A DNA stretch of 64,000 nucleotides from Pectobacterium cacticida (GCF_036885195.1 NZ_CP133656.1:1426001-1490000), one strand, 5' to 3'. Counted from the stretch's first letter, positions 9,080 to 19,027 are shown. Notes: a model not told the origin generated them from the sequence alone. Numbers and translations: made by a program.

Positions 9080-11179
9080 ATGACGCTGTCCCCCGCAATA
9101 AAATTGCAGATTGGTCAATGGTATAAGGCCCTGCAAACGCAAATCCCGGATTTTATTTCTCGCGCGCCGCAGCGACAAATGATTGCCGCCGTGGCGAAAA
9201 CGTTGGCTGGTGATTACCCGCGCCATCTCGCTATCGAAGCACCAACCGGCGTCGGTAAAACGCTCTCTTACCTGATTCCGGGGATTGCCGTGGGGCGGGC
9301 AGAAGAGAAAACGCTGGTGGTCAGTACGGCAAATGTGGCGTTGCAAGATCAGATTTACAGTAAAGATTTGCCGCTACTGCAAAAAGTTATCCCCGAATTA
9401 ACATTCACTGCCGCATTTGGGCGTCGTCGATATCTGTGTCCGCGCAATTTAGCCATGCTGGCGACCGATCCCGACGCGCAAGGGGATTTGCCGCTCTTTC
9501 TCGATGATGAACGGGTATCCGCTAATAACGAGGAAAAACGCATCTGCGTGCGGCTGGAAAAAGCGTTACAACGTCGTGAATGGGATGGGCTGCGCGATCA
9601 TTACCAGGAGACGATTGACGACAGCTTATGGTCGAAATTGTGTACTGATAAAGCGAATTGTCTTGCGCACAATTGTCCTTACTATCGCGAATGTCCTTTC
9701 TTCATCGCGCGACGTGAGATCGAACAGGCCGATGTGGTCGTCACCAATCATGCGCTGGTGATGGCGGCAATGGAGAGTGAATCGGTGCTGCCAGCGCCTA
9801 AGAACCTCCTGCTCGTGCTCGATGAAGGGCACCATATTCCCGACGTTGCCCGCGATACGCTGGAGATGTCCGGTGACATTCATCCCGCCTATGTCATGAC
9901 GCAACTCGAACAAGCGGTACAGCTTATCGGGCAATGTATGGCGCAATTCGCGCCTAAATCGCCGCCGCGGCTCGCGAACAGCGAACGGTTAATCGGCCAT
10001 TGTGAGGAGATCCGTGAGTGCATATTGTCCTTTTCACAAATGTGCGGATTATTTTTACCGTCTGACGGAGTGGAAACCGAATACCGGTTTGCAATGGGCA
10101 AGATGCCGGATGATATGCATGAGCTCTGCGCGCGGTTGTTCAAGTTGACTGACACGCTTCGGGCATTAGTGGAATTTATGCTCAACGATCTCAGCGAAAA
10201 AACCGGAAAGCATGATGTCGCGCGGCTCTACCACCTGTTGCTGAAAATGAGTCGTCAACTGGGCTACCTCGAATCGATGAGTAAACTGTGGCGGCTAGCG
10301 GCGATGGAAAAATCCTCCAATGCGCCAGTGTCGAAATGGATCACGCAGGAAATGCGCGACAACCATCCGCATCTTCATTTGCATTGCGCGGGAATACGCG
10401 TCTGCGATCAGCTTGAAAGACTGCTATGGAGTAAGGTGTCGCATGTCGTGGTGACCTCGGCGACGTTGCGCTCGCTCAATAGCTTTGCACGTATCCAGGA
10501 ACTTTCCGGCCTGAGTGAGGAGGAAGGGGACACGTTTATCGCCTTGGATTCGCCGTTTAATCATCGTGAGCAGGGGCGTCTGGTTATCCCGAAAATGCGC
10601 TATGAACCGGTTATGGCGTTTGAAGCGCAGCATATTGCGGAAATGGCGCAGTTTTTTCGGGCAGAATTAAAGCAGGCTAAGCATAAGGGAATACTGATGC
10701 TCTTTGCCAGCCAGCGAGCTATGCAGCTTTTTTTAACACAGGTCAGCGATTTACGCTTGATGCTTTTGGTTCAGGGCGATAAGCCACGCTACCGGTTGGT
10801 TGAGTTGCATCGTCAACGCGTACAGGAAGGGCAGACCAGCGTGCTGATCGGGTTACAATCCTTTGCCGAAGGGCTGGATCTGAAAGGAGAACTGCTTTCG
10901 CAGGTACATATCCATAAAATTGCGTTTCCCCCCATCGACAGCCCGGTGATTCTGACGGAAGGCGAATGGCTAAAAAGCCTCAAACGCCACCCGTTTATCG
11001 TACAAAGTTTGCCCAGTGCTTCATTTAACCTTATCCAACAGGTCGGCCGTTTAATACGCAGCCATGACTGCTTCGGTGAAATCGTTATTTACGATAGGCG
11101 ACTGTTGACCAAAGGCTATGGTGCGCAGTTGCTGGCGGCGCTTCCCGTTTTCCCGATAGAACAGCGGGAAATAACGTAA
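9080..11179 (+). CDS. dinG: ATP-dependent DNA helicase DinG
   Basis: DinG is a 5'-3' superfamily 2 helicase of the XPD type that unwinds R-loops and D-loops at stalled forks. This 699-residue protein has Walker A in EAPTGVGKTLS, four Fe-S cysteines between about residues 120 and 215 (CPRN..., CLAHNC, CPFF), the DEGH box and the motif VI region QQVGRLIRS. I place the start at MTLSPAIKLQ, which aligns with the E. coli N-terminus; the longer frame begins 17 codons earlier. The basic C-terminal tail of the E. coli protein is absent. I saw no LexA box upstream. Confidence 0.95.
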   Translation: MTLSPAIKLQIGQWYKALQTQIPDFISRAPQRQMIAAVAKTLAGDYPRHLAIEAPTGVGKTLSYLIPGIAVGRAEEKTLVVSTANVALQDQIYSKDLPLLQKVIPELTFTAAFGRRRYLCPRNLAMLATDPDAQGDLPLFLDDERVSANNEEKRICVRLEKALQRREWDGLRDHYQETIDDSLWSKLCTDKANCLAHNCPYYRECPFFIARREIEQADVVVTNHALVMAAMESESVLPAPKNLLLVLDEGHHIPDVARDTLEMSGDIHPAYVMTQLEQAVQLIGQCMAQFAPKSPPRLANSERLIGHCEEIRECILSFSQMCGLFLPSDGVETEYRFAMGKMPDDMHELCARLFKLTDTLRALVEFMLNDLSEKTGKHDVARLYHLLLKMSRQLGYLESMSKLWRLAAMEKSSNAPVSKWITQEMRDNHPHLHLHCAGIRVCDQLERLLWSKVSHVVVTSATLRSLNSFARIQELSGLSEEEGDTFIALDSPFNHREQGRLVIPKMRYEPVMAFEAQHIAEMAQFFRAELKQAKHKGILMLFASQRAMQLFLTQVSDLRLMLLVQGDKPRYRLVELHRQRVQEGQTSVLIGLQSFAEGLDLKGELLSQVHIHKIAFPPIDSPVILTEGEWLKSLKRHPFIVQSLPSASFNLIQQVGRLIRSHDCFGEIVIYDRRLLTKGYGAQLLAALPVFPIEQREIT

Positions 11180-11649
11180 CGCATCTCCGTCCGAAGAATA
11201 ACGGGGCAATTACCCCCTATTTAGCGCTATATTTTTTTAATCTTATTTGTTAGATTTTCCTTGTGACAGTAGGATGCTGTAAATAGGATTGACACCAAGT
11301 TTGGTTATGCCGCCTTTTTTATCCACCAGGGAGAGGTATTATGTCGCATCACAATATTGATAATATAAAACACATTGTTTTTCAATGTGTTATTTCGGTA
11401 ATTATCCGTCAATTTCACTATTTATATTATTGCCGCCAATAAAATAGCTCGATATTTATTATTCAATAATAACGAATAGGGTGGATGCGATAGCCAATTA
11501 TTTTCTGCGATAAAAAATTGGAACAATATTATTAAACCAGGAAACGGTTATCCCGCTATCGTATTTTATGGTACGCAATTGCAATATCGCCATTGCATGA
11601 AGGGATTCAGGATTCTGATCATCCCGATCAGACTTATGGAGAAGAAAAG
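11180..11649. promoter_or_regulatory. Upstream region of the protease cluster
   Basis: This 470-base AT-rich gap lies between dinG and prtA. It holds a possible 33-codon leader frame (listed separately) and an 8-bp hairpin, ACACATTG (11370-11377) with CAATGTGT (11383-11390), inside it. Protease promoters in soft-rot bacteria are typically controlled by KdgR and quorum sensing, but I could not assign an operator by eye. Confidence 0.4.
11341..11442 (+). CDS. Possible 33-residue leader peptide upstream of prtA
   Basis: A frame beginning MSHHNIDNIKHIVFQC and ending LYYCRQ is preceded by the strong Shine-Dalgarno GGGAGAGG, 5 bases before the ATG. A perfect 8-bp stem-loop lies within the frame. 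There is no family match and composition is AT-rich, so it could be a translated leader, the start of a decayed gene, or chance. Confidence 0.3.
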   Translation: MSHHNIDNIKHIVFQCVISVIIRQFHYLYYCRQ

Positions 11650-13080
11650 ATGGCTTTACAAGATAAAGATAAGGATACCGCCGTACCTGCATTGCATGCC
11701 AGCGGTTCGGGGTATCGTGACGTATATGATTTGTATTATTACCATGCCCGCGGCGACGGCCAGATTAATGGCAAACCATCGTTCACCAGCGAGCAGGCCG
11801 CGCACGAAATTGTGCGCGATGGCCTGACCTGGAATGGGGCTAATGTCTTTGGTCAACCTGCCCATCTGACCTATTCGTTCTTACAGAACGTGCGATCGAT
11901 TCCTTCCGGCGATCAGGGCTTTATGAAATTCAGCCCCGCTCAGGAGCATCAGGCTAAGCTGTCTCTGCAATCGTGGGCGGACGTCGCCAATATCACCTTT
12001 ACTCAGGTGAGCCCTGATCAAAATGCGACGATCACCTTTGGTAACTACACGCGTGATTCCAGTGGCCGGATGGACTATGACACTCAGGCTTACGCCTATA
12101 TGCCTGGCGAGCACCCGGCATCGGGTAGTGCGTGGTTTAACTACAATTCCGATACCGTGCGTGACCCGACGACGGAATACGGTAAGCAGACGCTGACGCA
12201 TGAAATCGGGCATACGCTCGGCCTGAATCACCCTGGTGACTACAATGCGGGCGAAGGTAACCCGTCCTACCGTGATGTCACCTATGCAGAGGATACACGC
12301 CAATTCAGCCTGATGAGCTATTGGAGTGAGCAAAATACCGGGGGCGATTTCCAGTGGCACTATGCCGCAGGCCCGCTGATTGATGACATTGCGGCGATCC
12401 AAACGCTTTATGGCGCCAATATGAACACGCGTACCGATGATACGGTTTACGGGTTCCATTCCAATACCGATCGTGATTTCTACTCTGCGAGCAGTAACAG
12501 CGACAAACTGATCTTTTCCGTTTGGGATGCTGGCGGCAATGATACGTTTGATTTCTCTGGTTACAGGGACGATCAGCGCATCAACCTGAATGAAGGGGGG
12601 TTCTCTGATGTCGGTGGCCTGAAAGGCAATGTGTCCATCGCTCATGGGGTGACGATAGAAAACGCGATAGGCGGTTCTGGCAACGATATTATTATCGGCA
12701 ATGAGGCGAATAATATTTTGCAAGGCGGCGCGGGGGACGATGTCATTTACGGCGGCGGGGGAGCCGATACGCTGACGGGGGGGGCGGGGCGCGATATTTT
12801 CGTTTACGCCAGTGCGAGCGATTCCTCCTATACCTCCGGTTATGACACCATCACGGATTTTGAACGCGGTATCGACAAAATCGATCTGTCCGCGCTGAAT
12901 CAGACAGGGGATTTACAGTTTGTTGATACGTTTACCGGGCAGCACAATGAAGCATTGCTCGACTGGGACGCCGGTAACAATGTGACTAACCTGTGGCTGA
13001 ATTTTGCCGGTCAGACCACGCCAGACTTTGTGGTGCACATTGTCGGCCAGCCTTCCGCGGCGACCGATTTTATCGTGTAA
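11650..13080 (+). CDS. prtA: Secreted serralysin-type metalloprotease PrtA/PrtW
   Basis: This extracellular zinc protease (476 residues) is a virulence factor that degrades host proteins. Visible features are the zinc site HEIGHTLGLNHP at 184-195, the Met-turn with M222 and Y224 in SLMSYW, calcium-binding RTX nonapeptides from about 341 to 385 (GGSGND, GGAGDD, GGGGAD, GGAGRD), and a C-terminal type I secretion signal ending DFIV. There is no N-terminal signal peptide, as expected. The start is the ATG after GGAGAAG at 11639-11645; an ATG 57 bases upstream has no comparable site. The inhibitor and exporter follow on the same strand. Confidence 0.95.
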   Translation: MALQDKDKDTAVPALHASGSGYRDVYDLYYYHARGDGQINGKPSFTSEQAAHEIVRDGLTWNGANVFGQPAHLTYSFLQNVRSIPSGDQGFMKFSPAQEHQAKLSLQSWADVANITFTQVSPDQNATITFGNYTRDSSGRMDYDTQAYAYMPGEHPASGSAWFNYNSDTVRDPTTEYGKQTLTHEIGHTLGLNHPGDYNAGEGNPSYRDVTYAEDTRQFSLMSYWSEQNTGGDFQWHYAAGPLIDDIAAIQTLYGANMNTRTDDTVYGFHSNTDRDFYSASSNSDKLIFSVWDAGGNDTFDFSGYRDDQRINLNEGGFSDVGGLKGNVSIAHGVTIENAIGGSGNDIIIGNEANNILQGGAGDDVIYGGGGADTLTGGAGRDIFVYASASDSSYTSGYDTITDFERGIDKIDLSALNQTGDLQFVDTFTGQHNEALLDWDAGNNVTNLWLNFAGQTTPDFVVHIVGQPSAATDFIV

Positions 13081-13095
13081 GACAGTTAAGACAGT

Positions 13096-13120
13096 AAGGA
13101 CGGGGTACCCCGTCCTTTTT
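13096..13120 (+). terminator. Intrinsic terminator between prtA and inh
   Basis: A perfect palindrome with arms AAGGACGGGG and CCCCGTCCTT is followed by T residues. Placed right after the protease gene, it would make most transcripts end there while read-through supplies less inhibitor and exporter. This explains how the secreted enzyme can be made in excess. Confidence 0.85.
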
Positions 13121-13142
13121 CGATCATCAACCTGGAGCCACT

Positions 13143-13505
13143 ATGAAAACGTTAATCATCGCGGCGATGTTAAGTGCAATAAGCGGAGGAGCTATGGCAA
13201 GTAGTTTGAAATTGCCTTCAGCCAATGAACTGAGCGGCGAGTGGCAGTTGCGTAGTGAAGAGCAACAGTGCGAGATTGTGCTACGCGATACACGGCTAGC
13301 CGAAGGTATCTGGCGTCTTGAAGGTGATGCACATTGTTTAAATGCGTTGTTCGCCTCTGTACCCGTGGGTTGGCGGCCAGCGCCGGACGGTATCACGTTG
13401 ACGAGAGAGCATGGTCAGTCGGTGGCATTCTTTAGCAAGGAAAAAGAGGGCTATATTCACCGGCTACCAGAGGGGCGTATTTATATTATGCTCAAACAGC
13501 GCTGA
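13143..13505 (+). CDS. inh: Periplasmic serralysin inhibitor Inh (AprI family)
   Basis: This 120-residue exported protein binds and blocks serralysin that matures prematurely in the periplasm. Signal peptide MKTLIIAAMLSAISGGAMA is followed by a small beta-barrel domain of about 100 residues with two cysteines (QQCEIV, DAHCLN) that form the family's disulfide. Position between the protease and the ABC exporter is the classic order. Confidence 0.92.
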   Translation: MKTLIIAAMLSAISGGAMASSLKLPSANELSGEWQLRSEEQQCEIVLRDTRLAEGIWRLEGDAHCLNALFASVPVGWRPAPDGITLTREHGQSVAFFSKEKEGYIHRLPEGRIYIMLKQR

Positions 13506-13522
13506 AAGGAGAGACACTCGCA

Positions 13523-15250
13523 GTGAGTCAACTTTCCAATCAGGCGCATTCGTGGTTGAGTATATTACGGCCATTTCGGCGCAGCATGTGGAGCATCGGG
13601 GTTTTCAGCGCCATTGTGAATTTACTGATGTTGTCGCCGTCTCTTTATATGCTTCAGGTTTACGATCGTGTTCTGGCCTCGGGGAACGAAACGACGCTGT
13701 TGATGCTTACCTTGTTGATGGCTGGGGTCGCGCTCTTTCTGGCGGCGTTAGAGTGGGTAAGGAGTCTGGTCGTTGTCAGACTCGGCACACGACTCGATCT
13801 GCAATGGAACCAACGGGTATTCAACGCCACATTTGAGCGCAATCTGGCCGCGGGCGAGGCAAGCGCCGCTCAGGCGCTGAATGACCTCACACAATTACGG
13901 CAGTTTATTACCGGCAACTCGCTGTTTGCCTTCTTCGATCTTCCCTGGTTTCCTTTCTTTTTATTAGTGTTATTTCTGATTCACCCGATGCTCGGCCTGC
14001 TGGCTCTGGGGGGAACGATCGTACTGGTGTTGTTGGCGTGGTTAAATCAGTTTCTCACCACGTCGTCTTTGGCCGCGGCTAACCATGAGGCCTTACAGGC
14101 TACCCAGCTTGCGGATACGCAGTTGCGTAATGCGGAAGTTATTGAATCAATGGGAATGTTACCTGATTTACGCCGCCGCTGGCTGGGACAACACTACCGA
14201 TTCATTACGCTACAAAACCAAGCGAGTGAACGCGCCGCCGTTATTGGCGCGGCGTCAAAACATGCTCGCATCTTACTGCAATCGCTGATGCTTGGCGTGG
14301 GTGCCATGTTAGCGATAAAAGGGGAGATTACGCCGGGGATGATGATCGCAGGGTCCATTCTGGTGGGGCGCGTGCTCAGTCCTATTGACCAACTGATCGG
14401 TATTTGGAAACCATTGAGCAGTGCGCGACAAGCCTGGCATAGATTGAACCGCATGATGACAGCCTATCCGCCCAGATCTGAGGTCATGGCGTTGCCTGCG
14501 CCACTCGGCCAACTCAGCGTTGAGCATGTAGTGTTGCAGACGCCGCAAGGCAGGATTCGGTTGCAGGACATTCACTTTTCGCTTCAGGCAGGCGAAACGC
14601 TGGCGATTTTGGGGGCTTCGGGTTCCGGTAAATCCACATTGGCGCGTTTACTCGTTGCAACCCAAGCCCCGACGCGCGGCAAAGTGAGGCTGGATGGCGC
14701 CGATCTCAGCCAGATCGATAAAGCCGTATTTGGCCCGGCTATGGGCTACTTGCCACAAGACGTACAACTCTTTAAAGGCACGTTGGCAGAGAATATTTGT
14801 CGCTTTGGCGAACACAATGCGGAAAAAATTGTGGCGGCAGCGCAACTGGCGGGCGTACACGACATGATTTTAAGCCAGCCACAAGGGTATGACACGCCGC
14901 TTGGCGCTGACGGCAACGGGTTGTCGGGCGGGCAGCGTCAGCGCATTGCCCTGGCGCGAGCGGTATATGGCGATCCCTGCCTGCTGGTGCTCGATGAGCC
15001 TAATGCCAGCCTGGATAACGACGGTGAATTGGCCCTTGCACAGGCGATATCTCATCTCCAAAGACGGGGAGCGACGGTGATTCTCATTACGCATCGACCG
15101 GCACTGACCACGCTAGCGCATAAGATCTTGGTGCTCAATCAGGGGCGGCAACAGCGCTTCGGGCCTGCACGCGATGTTCTGAGCGAGTTGCAACCGCGCC
15201 GTGCCGCGAATCCGATGCCAATGGTGCCGTCTGCCGCCGCGCGGCAGTAA
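13523..15250 (+). CDS. prtD: Type I secretion ABC transporter PrtD
   Basis: This 575-residue inner-membrane ATPase recognises the C-terminal signal of the protease and drives its export. The N-terminal membrane domain spans about residues 15-300. The ATPase domain has Walker A GASGSGKST near 363-371, signature LSGGQRQR from about 467, and Walker B CLLVLDEP near 487. The start is GTG with GGAG 16 bases upstream, 17 bases after the inh stop. It has no C39 peptidase domain, as in the PrtD/AprD subgroup. Confidence 0.94.
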   Translation: MSQLSNQAHSWLSILRPFRRSMWSIGVFSAIVNLLMLSPSLYMLQVYDRVLASGNETTLLMLTLLMAGVALFLAALEWVRSLVVVRLGTRLDLQWNQRVFNATFERNLAAGEASAAQALNDLTQLRQFITGNSLFAFFDLPWFPFFLLVLFLIHPMLGLLALGGTIVLVLLAWLNQFLTTSSLAAANHEALQATQLADTQLRNAEVIESMGMLPDLRRRWLGQHYRFITLQNQASERAAVIGAASKHARILLQSLMLGVGAMLAIKGEITPGMMIAGSILVGRVLSPIDQLIGIWKPLSSARQAWHRLNRMMTAYPPRSEVMALPAPLGQLSVEHVVLQTPQGRIRLQDIHFSLQAGETLAILGASGSGKSTLARLLVATQAPTRGKVRLDGADLSQIDKAVFGPAMGYLPQDVQLFKGTLAENICRFGEHNAEKIVAAAQLAGVHDMILSQPQGYDTPLGADGNGLSGGQRQRIALARAVYGDPCLLVLDEPNASLDNDGELALAQAISHLQRRGATVILITHRPALTTLAHKILVLNQGRQQRFGPARDVLSELQPRRAANPMPMVPSAAARQ

Positions 15251-15271
15251 GTGATAAGAACAAGGAAGAAC

Positions 15272-16600
15272 ATGTCTGCATCTGAAATAAGTGAAGAGAG
15301 AATGAGGCAGATGGCGCAGCATGAGGAAAAGCGCGCCGTGAAGCTGGGATGGGGGCTGGTACTTGTCGGCTTCGGCGGATTTCTTCTATGGTCACTCTGT
15401 GCGCCGCTGGATAAGGGCGTCATGGTGAATGGCAGCGTGGTGATTTCCGGCAATCGTAAGGTCGTACAGCATAATTTGGGCGGTATGGTCGATCGCATTC
15501 GCGTGCGAGAGGGCGACAGGGTTGATGCAGGGCAGGTTTTATTAACGTTGAATGAGGTTGATGCGCGTTCAGCGAGTGAAGGGCTGGATGCGCAATATCT
15601 TCAGTTGGCGGCGCGGGAAGGGCGCTTGCTCGCCGAGCAGCAGCATCGTAGTGACATGGTAATGACGCCTCGTCTGCATTCGCTCGCAGATAGGCCGGAA
15701 ATGCGAGCGATCTCGGCAGTACAGCAAGATTTACTGCGTAGCCGTCGGCAGTCATTCAATCTTGAAGCGGATGGCATGCGTTCGGGCATTGCGGGTCTTG
15801 AGGCATCGCTGAGCGCGCAGCGTCAGGTGATGTCCAGTAAGCAGAAACAACAAGCAATGCTGGCTCAACAGGTGCAAGGACTACGTTCGCTGGCAGCGGA
15901 AAACTATGTACCACGCAACAAGATGTTAGAGAATGAACGCCTGTTGGCGCAGCTTAATGGCGATATCGCGCAATTGACGGGAGACATGCAGCGTATCCGG
16001 CGCGACATTGAGCAACAAACCTTACTCATCGCCCAGCGCCAGCAGGAATACGACAAAGAGGTGAATAGTGAGTTGGCAGACGTCCGGGCTTTGCTGAGTG
16101 AGGTGGTCAGTAAGAAGGAAAAAGCCGATTTCGATTTGGCGCATGTTCAGATGCGCGCTCCCGTTTCCGGTACGGTAGTCGCGCTGAATGTGTTTACGCC
16201 AGGCGAAGTGATCGCGCCTGGACAGACGCTACTGGAGATCGTGCCGGACAATCAACCGCTATTGGTCGATGCGCGTCTTCCCGTTGAACTGGTGGATAAG
16301 GTCTGGCCGGGTCTCCCCGTTGAGCTTCAGTTCGTCGCCTTTAACCAGCGCACAACGCCGCGCGTGGCGGGAACCGTCTCACTGGTATCCGCCGATCGCC
16401 TGTTGGATGTGCGAGATGGCTCCCCGTATTACAGTTTGCGTGTGCGGGTGGATGATGAAGGGATACGTGCGCTTGAAGGGTTGGAAATCAAACCCGGCAT
16501 GCCGGTACAGGGGTTTGTGCGTACCGGAGAACGTACGTTCGTCAATTATCTTTTCAAGCCGCTGATGGATCGCCTGCATCTGGCACTAACGGAAGAGTAA
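15272..16600 (+). CDS. prtE: Type I secretion membrane fusion protein PrtE
   Basis: This 442-residue periplasmic adaptor is anchored in the inner membrane by one segment (GWGLVLVGFGGFLLWSL, about residues 25-41). It links PrtD to the outer-membrane channel. After the anchor come a biotinyl-lipoyl-like half, a long coiled-coil hairpin (about 100-290, rich in Gln, Arg and Leu) and the second half APVSGTVVAL. I place the start at the ATG after AAGGAAG; a GTG start directly behind the prtD stop would add seven residues. Confidence 0.92.
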   Translation: MSASEISEERMRQMAQHEEKRAVKLGWGLVLVGFGGFLLWSLCAPLDKGVMVNGSVVISGNRKVVQHNLGGMVDRIRVREGDRVDAGQVLLTLNEVDARSASEGLDAQYLQLAAREGRLLAEQQHRSDMVMTPRLHSLADRPEMRAISAVQQDLLRSRRQSFNLEADGMRSGIAGLEASLSAQRQVMSSKQKQQAMLAQQVQGLRSLAAENYVPRNKMLENERLLAQLNGDIAQLTGDMQRIRRDIEQQTLLIAQRQQEYDKEVNSELADVRALLSEVVSKKEKADFDLAHVQMRAPVSGTVVALNVFTPGEVIAPGQTLLEIVPDNQPLLVDARLPVELVDKVWPGLPVELQFVAFNQRTTPRVAGTVSLVSADRLLDVRDGSPYYSLRVRVDDEGIRALEGLEIKPGMPVQGFVRTGERTFVNYLFKPLMDRLHLALTEE

Positions 16601-16602
16601 TC

Positions 16603-17967
16603 ATGCAACGGATAGCGATAGGGTTGTTATTAGGGCTGTTTTCTGCCTGCGCTAACGCGTTAGGGCTGCTTGAGGCCTGGGAATTGGTACTGCGAAACGA
16701 TGCCCAGTTTCGTGCGGCGACGTTTGAGTATAGGGCGGGGCGTGAAGAGGCGTCCATCGGACGAGCCGGTTTGTTACCCACTCTCCAGTATGGCTACAGC
16801 GTGAATCGCAGCCACTCTAAAGTGACTCAAGCAGAGCGTTTGCGCGATAACACCGTAAAGCGCGATTATGACAGCTATACGTCAACGCTATCATTGCGCC
16901 AGCCGTTACTGGATTATGCGGCCTGGGCTCGCTATCAGCAGGGGATCGCCCGCACGCTGATGGCCGATCGGCGTTTTCGCGATCGTACTCAGGAACTGAT
17001 GGTACGGCTGTATAATGCCTGGAGCAGCGCGTTGCTGGCCCAGGAAAAACTGCAATTGCTGGATGCACAGCGGCGTGCTTATCAGGAACAATTGGCGCTG
17101 AATAAACGCCTTTTGCAGGCGGGGGAAGGCACGCTGACGGATGTACGGGAAACGGCAGCGCGTTTTACGCTGATCGACGCGCAGCGTATCGAACAGCAGG
17201 ACAATCTGGATGCGGCGATTACCGATCTGGAAAACATGACTGGCACGAGGATAGAGATAACGGCGTTACCTCCGCTGAGGCTGATTCAACCGCTCTCAGC
17301 AACCTCTGGCAAGATGACATTGGCGCAGTGGCGCGCTCTTACCGTGCGACACAACGCTACGTTGGCGATGCGGCGTGAAGAACTGACGGTCAGTCGCTAC
17401 GAGATGGAACGCTATCGTGCCGGACACTTGCCTACGCTGTCGCTGGTGGCATCATCGCGCAATAGCCGCTCAGAAAGTGAATATAATTATAATCAGAAAT
17501 ACGACACGCAGAGCGTCGGTTTGCAGTTGAATGTCCCACTCTATGCCGGTGGTTCCGTTTCGGCCTCGGTGAGGCAGGCGGCTGCGGAATATCAGCAGCG
17601 TCAGGCGGAACTCGATGATCATACCAAGCGAACGCTGGCGGAATTGAAAAAGTATTACAACTTATTCAACAATGGCGCCGCGAAAATCAGCGCCTGGCAA
17701 ATGACGACTGCGGCGGCGCGGGACGCGGTCACCGCGACGCGATTAAGCGTGGCGGGCGGTGAACGTATCAACCTGGATATTCTGCTGGCGGAACAGGCGT
17801 GGTATAACGCGCGGCGAGAGCTAGCGGAAGCTAAATACAGTTGGCTTCAGGCGGGGTTATTACTGCGTTATACGGCAGGGACGCTCGACGAGAACGATAT
17901 TCTGGAACTGGCTGCCTGGTTTCAGCCCGCGGCGACGGTTTACGATGCCGATCCGGCACAAGAGTAA
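16603..17967 (+). CDS. prtF: Type I secretion outer-membrane channel PrtF (TolC family)
   Basis: This 454-residue outer-membrane efflux protein forms the exit duct for the protease. The signal peptide is MQRIAIGLLLGLFSACANA. It carries two TolC-type repeats with long helices, and ends after PAATVYDADPAQE. It starts 3 bases after prtE, so it is translated from the same message. It completes a dedicated PrtDEF machine that does not need TolC. Confidence 0.93.
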   Translation: MQRIAIGLLLGLFSACANALGLLEAWELVLRNDAQFRAATFEYRAGREEASIGRAGLLPTLQYGYSVNRSHSKVTQAERLRDNTVKRDYDSYTSTLSLRQPLLDYAAWARYQQGIARTLMADRRFRDRTQELMVRLYNAWSSALLAQEKLQLLDAQRRAYQEQLALNKRLLQAGEGTLTDVRETAARFTLIDAQRIEQQDNLDAAITDLENMTGTRIEITALPPLRLIQPLSATSGKMTLAQWRALTVRHNATLAMRREELTVSRYEMERYRAGHLPTLSLVASSRNSRSESEYNYNQKYDTQSVGLQLNVPLYAGGSVSASVRQAAAEYQQRQAELDDHTKRTLAELKKYYNLFNNGAAKISAWQMTTAAARDAVTATRLSVAGGERINLDILLAEQAWYNARRELAEAKYSWLQAGLLLRYTAGTLDENDILELAAWFQPAATVYDADPAQE

Positions 17968-18058
17968 TTTCCTCTGTGTCAGAGTGACCCGGAAATCGCT
18001 AAACATGTTATTTTCGTCGGTAAGCGTTTTACTGTGTCGCGGTAAACAAGGGGCCAGC

Positions 18059-19027
18059 ATGGATTACACTAAAATTATCAAAGACGTCGGACGCGGGAAA
18101 AATCATGCGCGAGACATCGATCAGGCAACCGCGTATGCGCTGTATAGCGCGATGTTGCGTGGTGACGTACCGGATCTGGAACTTGGCGGGTTATTGATAG
18201 CATTTCGCATCAAGGGTGAGTCTGACGCTGAGATGCTGGGTTTTTACCAGGCGATGGACGAACAGGTACTGCGTCTGCATCCTCCCGAAGGCCTGCCTAT
18301 GCCCATCGTGATCCCTAGCTACAATGGGGCACGCAAGCTGGCTAATCTGACACCGTTGCTCGCGCTACTACTGGCTAAGTTGGGTTTTCCCGTGCTAGTC
18401 CATGGCGTAAGCGACGATCCGACCCGTGTTACCAGCGCGGAGATTTTGCGTCACCTCGGGGTGACCATTGCGGAGAATGCCGCGCAGGCCCAGCAGGAAT
18501 TGGATAACGGTAGCCCGGTATTTATGCCCATTTCGCTCCTGTGTCCGTCTATCGATCGCCAATTGCAGCTTCGCTGGCGTATGGGCGTGCGTAATAGCAG
18601 TCATACCCTGGCGAAAGTGGCGACGCCGTTTGGTGAAAGTGAAGCGCTACGTATCGCCAGCGTTTCCCACCCTGAGTACGTCACCCGTGTGGGAACCTTT
18701 TTTAACGATATTCATGGGCGGGCGTTATTGATGCATGGTACGGAGGGAGAGGTTTATGCCAATCCGCAACGCTGTCCGGAAATGCATTTTATCCACCAGC
18801 AACAAACCAAAGTGCTGCAACTGCGTCAGGATATTTCCGTCGCGCCCGATGCTTTACCGATAGCCAGAGATGCTATTACCACCGCGCGCTGGACGGTACA
18901 GTGTCTGGCTGGCGAAATTGCTATCCCGCAGGCGATACGTCTGCAACTGGCGTGCTGTTTGGTGGCCGCCGGTGAGGTTGCGACCATGGAACAGGCTGTC
19001 GCCACGATTAAAAAACGCCTCGGTTGA
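18059..19027 (+). CDS. ybiB: Nucleic-acid-binding TrpD2-family protein YbiB
   Basis: This 322-residue protein has the anthranilate phosphoribosyltransferase fold but, in E. coli, binds nucleic acid and has no known transferase activity. The N-terminus MDYTKIIKDVGRGKNHARD and the motif MGVRNSSHTLAK match E. coli YbiB closely. I start at that ATG rather than 38 codons upstream, because the extra stretch overlaps prtF and does not resemble the family. dinG-ybiB are neighbours in E. coli; here the protease cluster lies between them. Confidence 0.9.
   Translation: MDYTKIIKDVGRGKNHARDIDQATAYALYSAMLRGDVPDLELGGLLIAFRIKGESDAEMLGFYQAMDEQVLRLHPPEGLPMPIVIPSYNGARKLANLTPLLALLLAKLGFPVLVHGVSDDPTRVTSAEILRHLGVTIAENAAQAQQELDNGSPVFMPISLLCPSIDRQLQLRWRMGVRNSSHTLAKVATPFGESEALRIASVSHPEYVTRVGTFFNDIHGRALLMHGTEGEVYANPQRCPEMHFIHQQQTKVLQLRQDISVAPDALPIARDAITTARWTVQCLAGEIAIPQAIRLQLACCLVAAGEVATMEQAVATIKKRLG

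Noticed and set aside
11881..12723. 280-codon minus-strand frame inside prtA
   Set aside because: It is the antisense of the serralysin and has no family pattern or ribosome site.
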